DNA of 64,000 nt from an uncultured Agathobacter sp. (GCA_934365945.1 CAKRNE010000002.1:323467-387466); one strand, 5' to 3'. Counted from the first letter of the stretch, positions 24,606-34,214 are shown. The notes: generated by a model not told the origin, from the sequence alone. A program made the numbers and translations.

Positions 24606-26189
24606 TTATTTAGAGCTTGTTTTTTTAGCACATGTCTTTTTAGAAGCTGTCTTATTAGTTTCAGTCTTCTCGTCTTCTGTTTCAGTATCGCTCTCCTCAG
24701 CTTCCGGCTCCTCACGCAGACGTGCATACATTTCCATGCATCTGTGAAGCTTCTTTGCAAGCTTAGTGTCTATCTGCTCAGGTGTTGCTCTCCACTGCCA
24801 GTTTCCACCTGTTGTTGAAGGAATATTGATACGAGCTTTTGAATCAAGTCCCAGAAGATCTTGCATAGGGACAATTGCCATATCCGCTACTGATGACCAT
24901 GCTGCACGCATCATGCCCCAGTTGTAGCCTTCCTCCTTTGTGAGGTTCAGATAATCCTTTGCAAACTTGACACTCTCCTTTGGAGCTGTCTTCATCCAGC
25001 CCATAACTGTGTCATTGTCGTGAGTTCCGGTGTATACAACACAGTGAGTCGGATAATTGTGAGGCAGATAATCGCTGTCCTCGCGGGAGTCAAAAGCAAA
25101 CTGGATAACCTTCATTCCCGGGAAGCCTGAATCCTTCAAAAGCTTCTTAACTGAAGGTGTGAGGAAACCAAGATCCTCTACAATGATAGGAAGCTTTCCG
25201 AGCTTCTTCTCAAGCTCATTGAAAAGATCCATGCCAGGACCCTCTTTCCAGACACCATTCTTTGCAGTGTCATCCTTTGCCGGGATAGCATAAAATGAAT
25301 CAAAGCCTCTGAAATGATCAATTCGTACAATATCATAGAGCTTTGCCATGGCACTGATACGCTTTGTCCACCAGCTATATTTATCCTTTTTCATGACATC
25401 CCATCTGAAAAGAGGATTGCCCCAGAGCTGTCCGTCAGCAGAGAAAGCATCAGGAGGACATCCTGCAACCTCGATTGGATTGAGCTCCTCGTCAAGATAG
25501 AACTGTGTTGGATTTGCCCATACATCGGCTGAATCCATTGCAACATAGATTGGAACATCTCCTATAATTCTGATTCCCTTGTCATTTGCATATGCCTTGA
25601 GTGCTGTCCACTGCTTGAAAAACAGATACTGAAGCATCTTGTAGAAATTGATATCGTCAGTATATTTTTCCCTTGCAGCCTCGATAGTCTCAGGTTTTCT
25701 GACCTTGAGGTCTTCATCCCACTCAGACCATGCTACTCCACCGTTAGCATCCTTCAATGCCATAAAAAGTGTGTACTCATCAAGCCATTCAGCTTCATTT
25801 TTGCAGAAATCATCATAATCAGCAGGAACATTCTTTTTAAAACGGTCATATGCCTTTTTGAGCAAATCGTATCTGTTCACGTACATGATACCGTAATCGA
25901 CATACTGTGATTTTTTACCCCACTTGTAAGACTCACACTCTTTTTTGGTAAGAAGCTTGTCTTTGCAAAGTAACTCTAAATCGATAAAATACGGGTTTCC
26001 TGCAAAGCTTGAAAATGACTGATATGGTGAATCACCATAGCTGGTTGGACAGATTGGAAGTATCTGCCAGTATGTCTGACCGCCTTTCTCAAGAAAATCG
26101 ACAAATCTCCTTGCTTCTTTACCCATTGTTCCAATACCATATGGCGATGGAAGTGATGATATAGGCATTAATATACCACTTGTTCTCAT
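24606..26189 (-). CDS. malQ: 4-alpha-glucanotransferase (amylomaltase)
   Basis: A 527-residue GH77 enzyme that transfers alpha-1,4-glucan chains between maltodextrins in the cytoplasm. The N terminus MRTSGILMPISSLPSPYGIG and QILPICPTSYGDSPYQ are family signatures. Catalytic residues are in RIDHFRGF (nucleophile Asp), VEDLGF (acid/base Glu) and THDNDT (Asp). The catalytic domain ends near residue 497 (MEMYARLREEPE) and is followed by a low-complexity tail of about 30 residues, first acidic then rich in Lys, Ser and Thr, that is not part of GH77. Together with pulA at 27761 it points to starch or glycogen use, as expected of Roseburia-like gut bacteria. Confidence 0.95.
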   Translation of the reverse strand: MRTSGILMPISSLPSPYGIGTMGKEARRFVDFLEKGGQTYWQILPICPTSYGDSPYQSFSSFAGNPYFIDLELLCKDKLLTKKECESYKWGKKSQYVDYGIMYVNRYDLLKKAYDRFKKNVPADYDDFCKNEAEWLDEYTLFMALKDANGGVAWSEWDEDLKVRKPETIEAAREKYTDDINFYKMLQYLFFKQWTALKAYANDKGIRIIGDVPIYVAMDSADVWANPTQFYLDEELNPIEVAGCPPDAFSADGQLWGNPLFRWDVMKKDKYSWWTKRISAMAKLYDIVRIDHFRGFDSFYAIPAKDDTAKNGVWKEGPGMDLFNELEKKLGKLPIIVEDLGFLTPSVKKLLKDSGFPGMKVIQFAFDSREDSDYLPHNYPTHCVVYTGTHDNDTVMGWMKTAPKESVKFAKDYLNLTKEEGYNWGMMRAAWSSVADMAIVPMQDLLGLDSKARINIPSTTGGNWQWRATPEQIDTKLAKKLHRCMEMYARLREEPEAEESDTETEDEKTETNKTASKKTCAKKTSSK

Positions 26190-26442
26190 GATAATAATCC
26201 TCCCTTTGTTAGATATGTAACTATGTGGACTTTGATTAGTTACATTATTAAATTATAATTATATATTTATTTATATTAATCATATGCAATCACATATGAT
26301 ATTTACAAATTCACAGGTTAATGTATAAAGAACATCAACCACAGCTTTTATTATTATACCATCATAAATAACAACTTGTAAATTTATTTACATAATGTTA
26401 CTATCATTTTAACAAAAGAAAAATGTTAAAAGAGGTGTAATA
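26190..26442. other. Divergent promoter region of malQ and the ClC gene
   Basis: About 250 AT-rich bases. It contains two inverted repeats that could be regulator sites: ATCATATG with CATATGAT (26277-26299) and GTAAC with GTTAC (26218-26243), the first between the two start codons. No gene. Confidence 0.4.
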
Positions 26443-27714
26443 ATGAATCAAATAACCAAAGAATTAATAAAGCACAAGGTTGAACATAATTTCAACCGCT
26501 TAATTGTATCAATTAAATGGGTTATTTTCTCTATTGTTGTTGGCATAGTTGCCGGTTTATGCGGTACAGCCTTTTATTTTTGTTTATCTGTTGCGACAGA
26601 TTTCAGAATGAAATATCCATGGATTTTATATTTTCTGCCGTTAGGCGGTATGGCTATCGTTTTCCTTTACCATATTTTTAAGGATGATAACGATACCGGA
26701 ACAAACCTTGTAATATCCGCTATTCACTCAGATGACAAGCTGCCGTTTCAGATGGCACCACTCATATTTATATCCACACTCATCACCCATCTGTTTGGTG
26801 GCTCTGCCGGTCGAGAAGGTGCAGCTCTTCAAATGGGAGGCAGCATCGGAAGCTCGATTGGCCGTGTGTTCCGTTTTGATGAAAAGGACAAGCATGTAAT
26901 GATTATGTGTGGCATGTCTGCCGCATTCAGTGCACTTTTCGGCACGCCTATGGCTGCCGCTATTTTCTCAATGGAAATGATTAGTGTAGGTGTAATGTAC
27001 TATATTGCTCTTGTTCCATGTGTCATCAGCTCTCTGATCGCACACGGAATAGCAACATATTTTAATGCAACAAACAAATTTTTCACAATTGATGACATAC
27101 CGGATTTTACAATTTTTAATTCGATAAAAATATCAATACTCGCTATTTTCTGTGCCCTGGTGAGCATCCTGTTATGTGTTGCCCTGCATTCATCAGAGTG
27201 GGCATACAAAAAATATTTTAAAAACAGATATACACGAGCCTTTGTAGGCGGCTGTCTTGTCATTGTGGCAACACTTTTGGTGGGCAATCAGACATATAAC
27301 GGAACCGGAATCAATGTCATTCAAAGCTCTATTAACGGCTCTGTCAGACCTGAGGCATTTATACTGAAAATTATATTTACAGCACTGACCCTCGGTGCCG
27401 GCTACAAGGGTGGTGAAATTGTTCCATCGTTCTTTGTAGGAGCTACCTTTGGCTGCCTGTTCGGAAATATAATAGGGTTTTCACCATCTCTTTGTGCAGC
27501 AGTGGGAATGACCTCACTCTTCTGCGGTGTCACAAACTGCCCAATCACCTCGCTGCTTATCAGCTTTGAGCTGTTTGGCTACGACGGAATGCCTTACTTT
27601 TTACTGGCAATTCCTTTCAGCTATATGCTTTCAGGATACTTTGGTCTCTATCGCAGCCAGAGAATTGTATATTCAAAATACAAGACAAATTATATCAACA
27701 AGTCAACTCACTGA
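26443..27714 (+). CDS. ClC-family chloride channel/antiporter
   Basis: A 423-residue polytopic ClC protein with about ten membrane helices. The gating-glutamate motif is GSAGREGAALQMGGSIGS; the middle has SAAFSALFGTPMAAAIFSMEM, and GYKGGEIVPSFFVGATFG is the third conserved loop. Bacterial members exchange chloride for protons in acid resistance, while one branch exports fluoride; the selectivity serine position (GLCGTA near residue 40) does not settle which. AGAGG precedes the ATG. No cytoplasmic CBS domains follow the membrane part. It is monocistronic. Confidence 0.92.
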   Translation: MNQITKELIKHKVEHNFNRLIVSIKWVIFSIVVGIVAGLCGTAFYFCLSVATDFRMKYPWILYFLPLGGMAIVFLYHIFKDDNDTGTNLVISAIHSDDKLPFQMAPLIFISTLITHLFGGSAGREGAALQMGGSIGSSIGRVFRFDEKDKHVMIMCGMSAAFSALFGTPMAAAIFSMEMISVGVMYYIALVPCVISSLIAHGIATYFNATNKFFTIDDIPDFTIFNSIKISILAIFCALVSILLCVALHSSEWAYKKYFKNRYTRAFVGGCLVIVATLLVGNQTYNGTGINVIQSSINGSVRPEAFILKIIFTALTLGAGYKGGEIVPSFFVGATFGCLFGNIIGFSPSLCAAVGMTSLFCGVTNCPITSLLISFELFGYDGMPYFLLAIPFSYMLSGYFGLYRSQRIVYSKYKTNYINKSTH

Positions 27715-27760
27715 TTGATTTAATAACTGTTTAAAATGATTAACAACTGATTAATATCAG

Positions 27761-29614
27761 TTATCTGCTTACCGCAATCAGGCATGATACCTCAGGTATT
27801 GATGCCTGGTTTTTTATTGTGTAAAGAACTGTGCTGCCTGCATTTTTGTCATCGGCAAGCACGTTCCAGCTATTTTCCGAAGCGTTGTCAGGTAATTTAA
27901 TGCTAATTTTATTTTTACATGAGTTGTATGCTACAAACACAGTCTCATCAGAAGTCTCAATGGTATATGCCACCACTCCCTCCGGCACATCATCTATGAA
28001 ATGTACCGATTTATGTATCTGCTCAATTGTATCAAGCCTGAAAGCCTTGTGATGCTTTCTGAGTGATATAAGACCCTTGTAATAATCTCTCAAATCACTG
28101 TATTTTTCAGCTCTGTCATAAGATATGACATTTATTGAAAGGGGACTGCAATAGCTGTTTTCAACAGGCTCGCCTCCCTCTTTAGCTGTCTTGGTTCTGG
28201 CAAACTCTTCTCCGTTTAAGAAAAACGGTATTCCCTGTGCAGTAAATAATATTCCTGCAGCCAGCTTATTCATGCGAAGCCTCTGCTCTTTAGTTTCATG
28301 CGAATTTGATACAATAAATCTGTCCCACAGAGTGTAATTATCATGACACGACAGATAGTTGATTACCTGATTCGGTGTATTTGCCCATTCAGGACATATG
28401 ATAGCTTTTTTGAGCGCTTCCTCTTTTTCCTTGCCACCATTTACAAAGCCAAGCTCATCCATATAAAATACATGGCCCTTGACAACGTCCCTTATATCAT
28501 CGGAAAACATTCCTATTCCGGGCAGCTTTTTATCATTCTGCTTTAAAGCACGTGCCGACTCCGGTATCGCTCCCGGTCCGCCGGTCCAGCCCTCACCATA
28601 CATAATTATATCAGGATTTATTTTTAGTAATGCTTCCCTTGCCAGATTCATTGTATCAATATCAAGAACTCCCATCAGATCAAATCTGAATCCGTCGATA
28701 TGATACTCACTTGCCCAATAGCAAAGGGAATCTATGATATATTTTCTGACCATAGTTTTTTCTGAGGCTATCTCATTACCACATGCAGACGCATCAGAAT
28801 ACTTTGTCTCATCCTCTGGATCCATGCGATAAAAATAATTGCCTGAGGTCTTGTAGAAGCAACTGTCAAACACGTTGTATGTGTGATTGTAAACCACATC
28901 CATAATCACGCCAATTCCGGCCTCATGGATTGCATGAACCATCTCTTTATACTCTTTTATTCTGACAGCTCCATTAAACGGATCTGTAGCATATGAGCCC
29001 TCCGGAATATTATAGTTATAAGGATCATAACCCCAGTTGTACTGCTTCAGGTCAGGTCTGCTTTCATCTATGCTTCCAAAATCATATGACGGCAGAATCT
29101 GCAGATGTGTGACTCCAAGATCCTTGAAGTAATCAAGTATCTGCGGCTCTGTAAAGGCTTTATATTTGCCGGGATATTTTGCATGCGCCGACGCATCCGA
29201 TGATACATCAGCTATAGACACCTCTGTGATAACCATGTTCATCGGATCATCACATTTTGGAATCTTTTCTTCCGTAAACCCTTCGGGATTGGTGGTTGAC
29301 AAATCAATAACCATCGACTTATGACCGTTTACCCCGCATGCTTTCGCGTATGGGTCATGAGATTCGAAAACGCCGTCTTCTGTTTTAACTTCATATGTAT
29401 AGTATTTCCCATTCAAATCACCAGCAACTGTAGCAGTAAAAATGTCAGAATGACAGGTGTTTGAATTATCATTGTCAGCTTTAGACATTGGCACCTTTTT
29501 AATTACTTTTCCATCTATGCCGTTGTCATACAATATTACTGAAATCTCTTCAGCAATAGGTGAAAAAACGCTAAATACGGTTTTTTCTTTTGAATATATT
29601 GCTCCAAGCTCCAT
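27761..29614 (-). CDS. pulA: Type I pullulanase
   Basis: A 617-residue GH13 debranching enzyme cleaving alpha-1,6 links in pullulan, glycogen and starch. Residues 1-110 form a CBM48-like beta domain; the pullulanase signature YNWGYDP appears about residue 197. The catalytic set is in GFRFDLMG (nucleophile), MYGEGW (acid/base) and YLSCHDNYTLWD (transition-state Asp). It lacks a signal peptide and is cytoplasmic, working on imported or stored glucan with MalQ. The usual YEMHVRDFS stretch is changed to ITEVSIADVSS, an odd but non-catalytic difference. AAGGAA precedes the ATG. Confidence 0.94.
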   Translation of the reverse strand: MELGAIYSKEKTVFSVFSPIAEEISVILYDNGIDGKVIKKVPMSKADNDNSNTCHSDIFTATVAGDLNGKYYTYEVKTEDGVFESHDPYAKACGVNGHKSMVIDLSTTNPEGFTEEKIPKCDDPMNMVITEVSIADVSSDASAHAKYPGKYKAFTEPQILDYFKDLGVTHLQILPSYDFGSIDESRPDLKQYNWGYDPYNYNIPEGSYATDPFNGAVRIKEYKEMVHAIHEAGIGVIMDVVYNHTYNVFDSCFYKTSGNYFYRMDPEDETKYSDASACGNEIASEKTMVRKYIIDSLCYWASEYHIDGFRFDLMGVLDIDTMNLAREALLKINPDIIMYGEGWTGGPGAIPESARALKQNDKKLPGIGMFSDDIRDVVKGHVFYMDELGFVNGGKEKEEALKKAIICPEWANTPNQVINYLSCHDNYTLWDRFIVSNSHETKEQRLRMNKLAAGILFTAQGIPFFLNGEEFARTKTAKEGGEPVENSYCSPLSINVISYDRAEKYSDLRDYYKGLISLRKHHKAFRLDTIEQIHKSVHFIDDVPEGVVAYTIETSDETVFVAYNSCKNKISIKLPDNASENSWNVLADDKNAGSTVLYTIKNQASIPEVSCLIAVSR

Positions 29615-29715
29615 ATTTGCACATTCCTTTTCGATTATTTTCGTGAATATTATATTTCAAATTTTCAAAACTGTAAATATGTTAATTCCACCAATTTTTA
29701 AAACTATTTTAGTCA

Positions 29716-30501
29716 TTATGCCCGAGAAAGAAATTTTTTCTTCTGTTGATGTGAAACCAATGAAATATACAAGCTTTGAGGGATAAGCCTTCCGCAGACT
29801 GTTACAAGCTTCATCTGCAATGTCGGAATTATTACCGTCTTTTTCTTCTTCATCCTGTCTATGGCATAGTTTGCACAGTATTCAGCAGAAATTCCCCTAA
29901 GGGCAAATTTGACATTGGCAACATCATTAAACTCCGTATCCACAGGTCCCGGGCACAGACAGCCCACATATACAGCGCTATTGTGCTGGCGAAGCTCTTT
30001 TGCCACTGCTCGCGAAAGACTTGCCACATATGCTTTTGTGGCATAATACGTAGCCATGTAAGGACCTGCCGGAATAAGCCCTGCGGAACTTGCAACATTA
30101 AGGATATAGCCTCTGTCCTTATGCCTCATCTGAATAAGTGTCTTTTTGGTCAGAAAATGCATGGCACGGACATTTAAATCAATCATGTCGAGTTCCTTTG
30201 CAATATCTGTATCCTCAAATTTTCCGCAATCACCAAAACCTGCGTTATTGATAAACACCTCTACATCCATTTTTTCAATGTAATCCGAAAGTCTCTGGCA
30301 TTCATCGATCTTTAGCAGGTCGGCTGTAAAAATCACACATTTTGTATTTTTATATTTAGCTGTTATTTTTTTCTCAAGCTGCTTTAATCTGTCTTCTCTT
30401 CTGGCAACAAGAATCAGATCATACCCGTCTCTTGCCAGCCGTCTTGCAAACTGCGCACCGATTCCGGAGCTTGCACCTGTTATTACTGCATACATACTCA
30501 T
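29716..30501 (-). CDS. Short-chain dehydrogenase/reductase
   Basis: A 261-residue classical SDR. The nucleotide-binding motif is GASSGIGAQFARRLA at the N terminus, NNAG lies near residue 90, and the catalytic pair is in YYATKAYVASLS (Tyr-x-x-x-Lys) after a serine in ASSAGLIPAG. R33-R34 just after the first strand suggest NADPH. The C-terminal region resembles the DltE/YqjQ group. Substrate is unknown. It is transcribed alone and is preceded by a set of 22-bp tandem repeats (30581-30646). Confidence 0.9.
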   Translation of the reverse strand: MSMYAVITGASSGIGAQFARRLARDGYDLILVARREDRLKQLEKKITAKYKNTKCVIFTADLLKIDECQRLSDYIEKMDVEVFINNAGFGDCGKFEDTDIAKELDMIDLNVRAMHFLTKKTLIQMRHKDRGYILNVASSAGLIPAGPYMATYYATKAYVASLSRAVAKELRQHNSAVYVGCLCPGPVDTEFNDVANVKFALRGISAEYCANYAIDRMKKKKTVIIPTLQMKLVTVCGRLIPQSLYISLVSHQQKKKFLSRA

Positions 30502-30580
30502 TCCTCCCTGATTTTATAATTCATTACTATTCTTCTTAGTTATTCTTATTCGATTTCACTTCTTAATTCATTTTCATTAA

Positions 30581-30646
30581 TTAAAGTTCAAATATCTTTT
30601 GATTAAAATTCAAATAGCTCTTGATTAAAGTTCTAATGATTTTGAA
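30581..30646. repeat. Three tandem 22-bp repeats upstream of the SDR gene
   Basis: Three copies of a 22-base unit (TTAAAGTTCAAATATCTTTTGA and two variants) run head to tail, each with TTAAA-TTC-AAT conserved. The period is two helical turns, so a protein could contact all three from one face. They lie 80-145 bases before the SDR start. Confidence 0.75.
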
Positions 30647-30758
30647 CAAACATCCACTATAATAGGTTAAAAGAAGATTTATTTTATTCAATACTTATTG
30701 TAGCTGTGCAGATATTATTATAAATTAAATTTTAAATCAATTTAAATTTGATTTAAAT

Positions 30759-32123
30759 TTACTTTAGCTTTAATTTGGCTTTAATCTCATTCATTTTCTG
30801 CTCGTTCAGCTTATAAAACTTCTTAAATATAATAATTCCGATTATCAGCAGAATCACGGATGGGATTGTCATCCACATACGAAGTCCATTAAGTGTGCTC
30901 TGAGACTGCACCAGTACATTTTTGTCCAGCTTTATAACATCAACGATTATTCCTGCCAGAAATATTGCAAGTCCTGATGCAAGCTTAACAGTAAATGTCT
31001 GCATAGAGAATATTACCGATTCCTCTCTCGTTTCGTTTTTCACTTCACCATAATCCACTGAATCCGAAAGAAAAATTGTCATAATAACATTCAAAATTCC
31101 GTATCCAATATATACCATACATCCCGGCAGACAGAAAACATACCAATTGTCCGATGTATAGATTCCACTGACAGCCAGTAAAAGCATCATGGCAAAGCCT
31201 GCTATCTGAATAATAAATCCAAATATAAAAAGCTCAAATTTAGTAAATTTCCGGCGCAATGCAGGCACTATCATCATCACAAGCACCTGTGCCGCAAATA
31301 CTACCGCCGCAAATACCGAATATGCGCCCTCGTTTCCTACATCAAACTTAAAAAAGTACAATATAAGGTTGCCACAAATATTTATTGATGTATAAACCAG
31401 TATAATTGATGTGACAACCGTCATGGCCTGGTCATTGTGTATCAAAGCCTTAAACATATCCAAAATCCCGTTTGAACTGCCGTCCGTCTTTACAGGTCTT
31501 TCAGGCACACACAACACACAAACTGTTTCAGATATGACAAATACTATGGCGATTATCAAGGCCCACCATTTAAAGCCTGCTCTGTATCCTGAGCCGGTAC
31601 CTAATGCACCAAGAATCGGTACAACTGTCATTGTAAGCACTGTAGGAATTGCATCACCTATGCCTGCACAGGTTCTCGCAATAGATGTGAGCTGTTCACG
31701 GTCTTTTCCCGGCTCAGTTATAGCCGGAATCATTGACCAGAACGGTATATCCATGAGAGTGTATGTAATGCCCCAGGCAAAATAAAATACACTCAGCCAT
31801 ACTCTTTGAGCAGATTCTCCCATGGATTCAGGTGTGGCATATAAAGCATATATTGTTACTGCATTTAAAACAGTTCCTGCAAATATCCACGGTCTGAACC
31901 TTCCCCACCGGGTTTTGGTTTTTGCTACTATAATTCCCATAATCGGATCATTAAATGCGTCAAATATCCTGGCTGCCATCATTATAGTTCCGATAAATAC
32001 GCTGCTCATACCAAGCACTACATTGTAATAGTAAAGTAAATATGATGAAATCAACATATATACAATGTCTTTTCCAAAAGCTCCAAAGCCAAACGCTGCT
32101 TTTTGTCTTTTTTTAAGTTGCAT
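30759..32123 (-). CDS. GPH-family sugar:cation symporter
   Basis: A 454-residue, 12-helix major-facilitator protein of the glycoside-pentoside-hexuronide (MelB-like) family. Signatures are FGFGAFGKDIVYMLISSYLLYYY at the start, DAFNDPIMGIIVAKTKTRWGRFRPWI in the loop after helix 2, and DIPFWSMIPAITEPGKDREQLT. Sugar specificity is not readable. The start at 32123 follows GCGGAGG by eight bases; the longer frame from 32153 is less likely. It is 57 bases after the TetR gene on the same strand and is probably the regulator's target. Confidence 0.93.
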   Translation of the reverse strand: MQLKKRQKAAFGFGAFGKDIVYMLISSYLLYYYNVVLGMSSVFIGTIMMAARIFDAFNDPIMGIIVAKTKTRWGRFRPWIFAGTVLNAVTIYALYATPESMGESAQRVWLSVFYFAWGITYTLMDIPFWSMIPAITEPGKDREQLTSIARTCAGIGDAIPTVLTMTVVPILGALGTGSGYRAGFKWWALIIAIVFVISETVCVLCVPERPVKTDGSSNGILDMFKALIHNDQAMTVVTSIILVYTSINICGNLILYFFKFDVGNEGAYSVFAAVVFAAQVLVMMIVPALRRKFTKFELFIFGFIIQIAGFAMMLLLAVSGIYTSDNWYVFCLPGCMVYIGYGILNVIMTIFLSDSVDYGEVKNETREESVIFSMQTFTVKLASGLAIFLAGIIVDVIKLDKNVLVQSQSTLNGLRMWMTIPSVILLIIGIIIFKKFYKLNEQKMNEIKAKLKLK

Positions 32124-32180
32124 CTTTTTAACCTCCGCTATCCGGTACATCATTTCAAAAATAAATGTACCTTTAACTAT

Positions 32181-32744
32181 TTATTTTGCAATACCGTAAA
32201 TCATAATATCCACTACAGAATCGAGTGCCTCATTATAAGATATATTATTTTTTACGAGAACATCCCTTTTGAAAAACTGCTCCAGCGTAACCTCAAACAT
32301 AGTTTTGAATATCTGAAGATTAACCGGTTTTACAACGCCCTCGTTTATCCCCTGTTTCAAAAGAGCTATTGTGTTTTCCCAGCCGCTTTCAAGTCTGTTT
32401 TCAACCCTTTCGTACACCAAAGGGTACTCTTTTTTCAAAACATACAGTTTATCAAAATCTATTGATCTGTAGCTTTCTGGCAGAGAGCTGAGTATCGCAG
32501 TGATTTTATCAAGTGTTGACAGATTATCGTCAATAAGCATCTTGTTTTTTTCATTATCGATTTTATCAAAGCAGTAATCCACCATACACAGGAACATTGT
32601 CTCCTTGTTATCAAATACCTTGTATATGGTCTTTTTGCTGATAGAGAGCTCCTTTGCAATATCATCCATCGTAAATTTAAGTCCTTTACGTTTGAATACA
32701 TTGATGGTTGCCTCAAGAATTTCTTCTTCTTTTTCTGATATCAT
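32181..32744 (-). CDS. TetR/AcrR-family regulator
   Basis: A 187-residue TetR-type repressor. The helix-turn-helix is at about residues 18-60 (FKRKGLKFTMDDIAKELSISKKTIYKVFDNKETMF), followed by a helical ligand and dimerisation domain. The ATG at 32744 follows AAAGGA at suitable distance; the longer frame begins with TTG at 32762. The promoter region upstream carries two equal 26-bp dyads (32771-32796, 32834-32859), so autoregulation is very likely, and the GPH transporter downstream is its probable partner. Confidence 0.9.
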   Translation of the reverse strand: MISEKEEEILEATINVFKRKGLKFTMDDIAKELSISKKTIYKVFDNKETMFLCMVDYCFDKIDNEKNKMLIDDNLSTLDKITAILSSLPESYRSIDFDKLYVLKKEYPLVYERVENRLESGWENTIALLKQGINEGVVKPVNLQIFKTMFEVTLEQFFKRDVLVKNNISYNEALDSVVDIMIYGIAK

Positions 32745-32770
32745 ATAAGCTTGTCCTTTCAAAAAAAGCG

Positions 32771-32796
32771 GAAACTAATTTCGCGTATGTAGTTTC
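32771..32796. promoter_or_regulatory. TetR operator O1
   Basis: GAAACTA, 12 bases, TAGTTTC: a perfect 7-bp dyad just downstream of the predicted start (about 32799) of the tetR message. Its half-sites recur with the same spacing in O2, 63 bases away. Confidence 0.7.
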
Positions 32797-32805
32797 TATA
32801 GGTAT

Positions 32806-32833
32806 ATTCTACCATAAATATAGAATATTTCAA
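32806..32833 (-). promoter_or_regulatory. Promoter of tetR and the GPH transporter
   Basis: On the - strand: TTGAAA (32828-32833), 16 bases, TAGAAT (32806-32811). It lies between the two operator dyads. Confidence 0.65.
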
Positions 32834-32859
32834 GAAACTATATACACAAATTGAGTTTC
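32834..32859. promoter_or_regulatory. TetR operator O2
   Basis: GAAACTA, 12 bases, GAGTTTC: a near-perfect copy of O1 directly upstream of the -35 box. The centre-to-centre distance to O1 is 63 bp, about six helical turns. The outer arms, AAAAAGCGGAAACT (32762-32775) and AGTTTCCGCTTTTT (32854-32867), are also complementary over 14 bp, and the outer arm may end the convergent-side transcript. Confidence 0.65.
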
Positions 32860-32893
32860 CGCTTTTTGTGCAAATTACCATTTTAAATATTTG

Positions 32894-33346
32894 TTATTCC
32901 TCAATAGTCAGTTCTCTTGGACTTATATCAAGTGAGACACTTGTCTTATCCTTTTTATACATATCAAGCAGTAATACCCAGAGTGTATGAATCTCATAGG
33001 TCAACACATTGGAAGCCTTGACTGCATACGGCAACAATGTATCAATATCAAAATACCGGATTCCGAGAGGTGGTAAAAACACAAGGTTTGTGGTCTGTTT
33101 TTTGGTTCCCGCACTGTGAATCATCTCGTAGGTAATCATCACAAAATCCTTATCCTTGTATTGGCATTCATATGATACAAAGCACTCATCTACCGTCCAT
33201 TCCATGCCTTCCTCTGTAACCTTCGGTTTTTGTGATTCATCGTTGTATTCGGTAGTCTGTGCTGTTACCTTCCATTTCAAATCTCCCTTTTGTGTATCCT
33301 TAATCATTTCAGTGAGATCTCTCAACAATTCATCTTCTTTTTTCAT
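32894..33346 (-). CDS. Conserved hypothetical protein (150 aa) after sortase B
   Basis: A 150-residue cytoplasmic protein with no signal peptide or membrane helix. It begins with charged helices (MKKEDELLRDLTEMIKDTQKG) and has a central beta-rich part (WTVDECFVSYECQYKDKDFVMITYEM) that suggests an alpha/beta fold, with FLPPLGIRYFDIDTLLPYA and an amphipathic C-terminal helix. I do not recognise a family. It is 63 bases behind srtB in the same direction and may share its transcript. The gene is well separated and has normal codon usage. Confidence 0.7.
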   Translation of the reverse strand: MKKEDELLRDLTEMIKDTQKGDLKWKVTAQTTEYNDESQKPKVTEEGMEWTVDECFVSYECQYKDKDFVMITYEMIHSAGTKKQTTNLVFLPPLGIRYFDIDTLLPYAVKASNVLTYEIHTLWVLLLDMYKKDKTSVSLDISPRELTIEE

Positions 33347-33409
33347 TTTGTATGCTCCATTTGTTAATTATACTTTTAATTTTTGCATTTTGTATAAGGT
33401 TTGCGCTCT

Positions 33410-34168
33410 TTAATGTTCGTCAACCCGAACTCCGTGAACGACAAACCTATAGGTTTCTCCACTGGTAGAACATGTAGAAAGTGTAACTATCTTATCATCC
33501 TTAGTCGGTTTGATGCCGGTATCCTTTTGTGATGAGCTTGTCATCTTGTTCACAAATTTGCCAAATGTTTCATCCGGCTCAAAACCAACCGTATATACTT
33601 CGCTTGAGTCATTTACAGTCTCATAGGAAAAAATCTGATAACGGTATTTCTTTCCGTCTATAAGAATCTGGAAATACTGATGCTCATCATAGTAGTTTTC
33701 ATCTCTGTTGTAGTATTTGAGCTTTCCAAACATTGAAAGATTTTTCATATTATGACCATAAATTATGGTATGACAGTCATTAAAATCTGTATTATTATTG
33801 CCCTCCAAAAATATGGAGCCGGCTGTGGCATGCTGCCTGTCAAAGGTTTTTCTCAGGTAATAATCATCATCCCCCGAATACATCACCGGATAGCTGATAT
33901 CTTCATTTTCAAAATATATCCAGCCTACCACATCCGGATTTTGCTGCTTTAAGCTTGCAAAATCAACTGAGATATCATCATACCACTGTTTTTCCTGTGT
34001 ATTATTTTCTGTGTTCTCGCTTTCTGCAATATACTCATGCTCAAGCTTATCATATAAATCGTCGGAACTTTTATAATCTGAAAATATTTTATACAAATTG
34101 ATTCCTGAGTAGACAACAAGTACCAGACCAACTATCAGTAAAATCCATCTTACAACTTTTTTAACCAT
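33410..34168 (-). CDS. srtB: Class B sortase
   Basis: A 252-residue sortase, a membrane-anchored cysteine transpeptidase that links surface proteins to peptidoglycan or pilin. An N-terminal helix (about 8-27, WILLIVGLVLVVYSGINL) anchors it. The class B features are GWIYFENEDISYPVM, the catalytic His in IIYGHNM, the long helix-containing loop before the catalytic Cys in TLSTCS, and Arg in YRFVVHGVR. All three catalytic residues are present. It lies in an operon behind sipW and the BTAD regulator; no LPxTG-like or NPQTN-like substrate gene is in the window. Confidence 0.95.
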   Translation of the reverse strand: MVKKVVRWILLIVGLVLVVYSGINLYKIFSDYKSSDDLYDKLEHEYIAESENTENNTQEKQWYDDISVDFASLKQQNPDVVGWIYFENEDISYPVMYSGDDDYYLRKTFDRQHATAGSIFLEGNNNTDFNDCHTIIYGHNMKNLSMFGKLKYYNRDENYYDEHQYFQILIDGKKYRYQIFSYETVNDSSEVYTVGFEPDETFGKFVNKMTSSSQKDTGIKPTKDDKIVTLSTCSTSGETYRFVVHGVRVDEH

Positions 34169-34214
34169 ATGTTTACCTCTCGTTTATATATAAGGGTTGT
34201 CCACATAAATTAAT

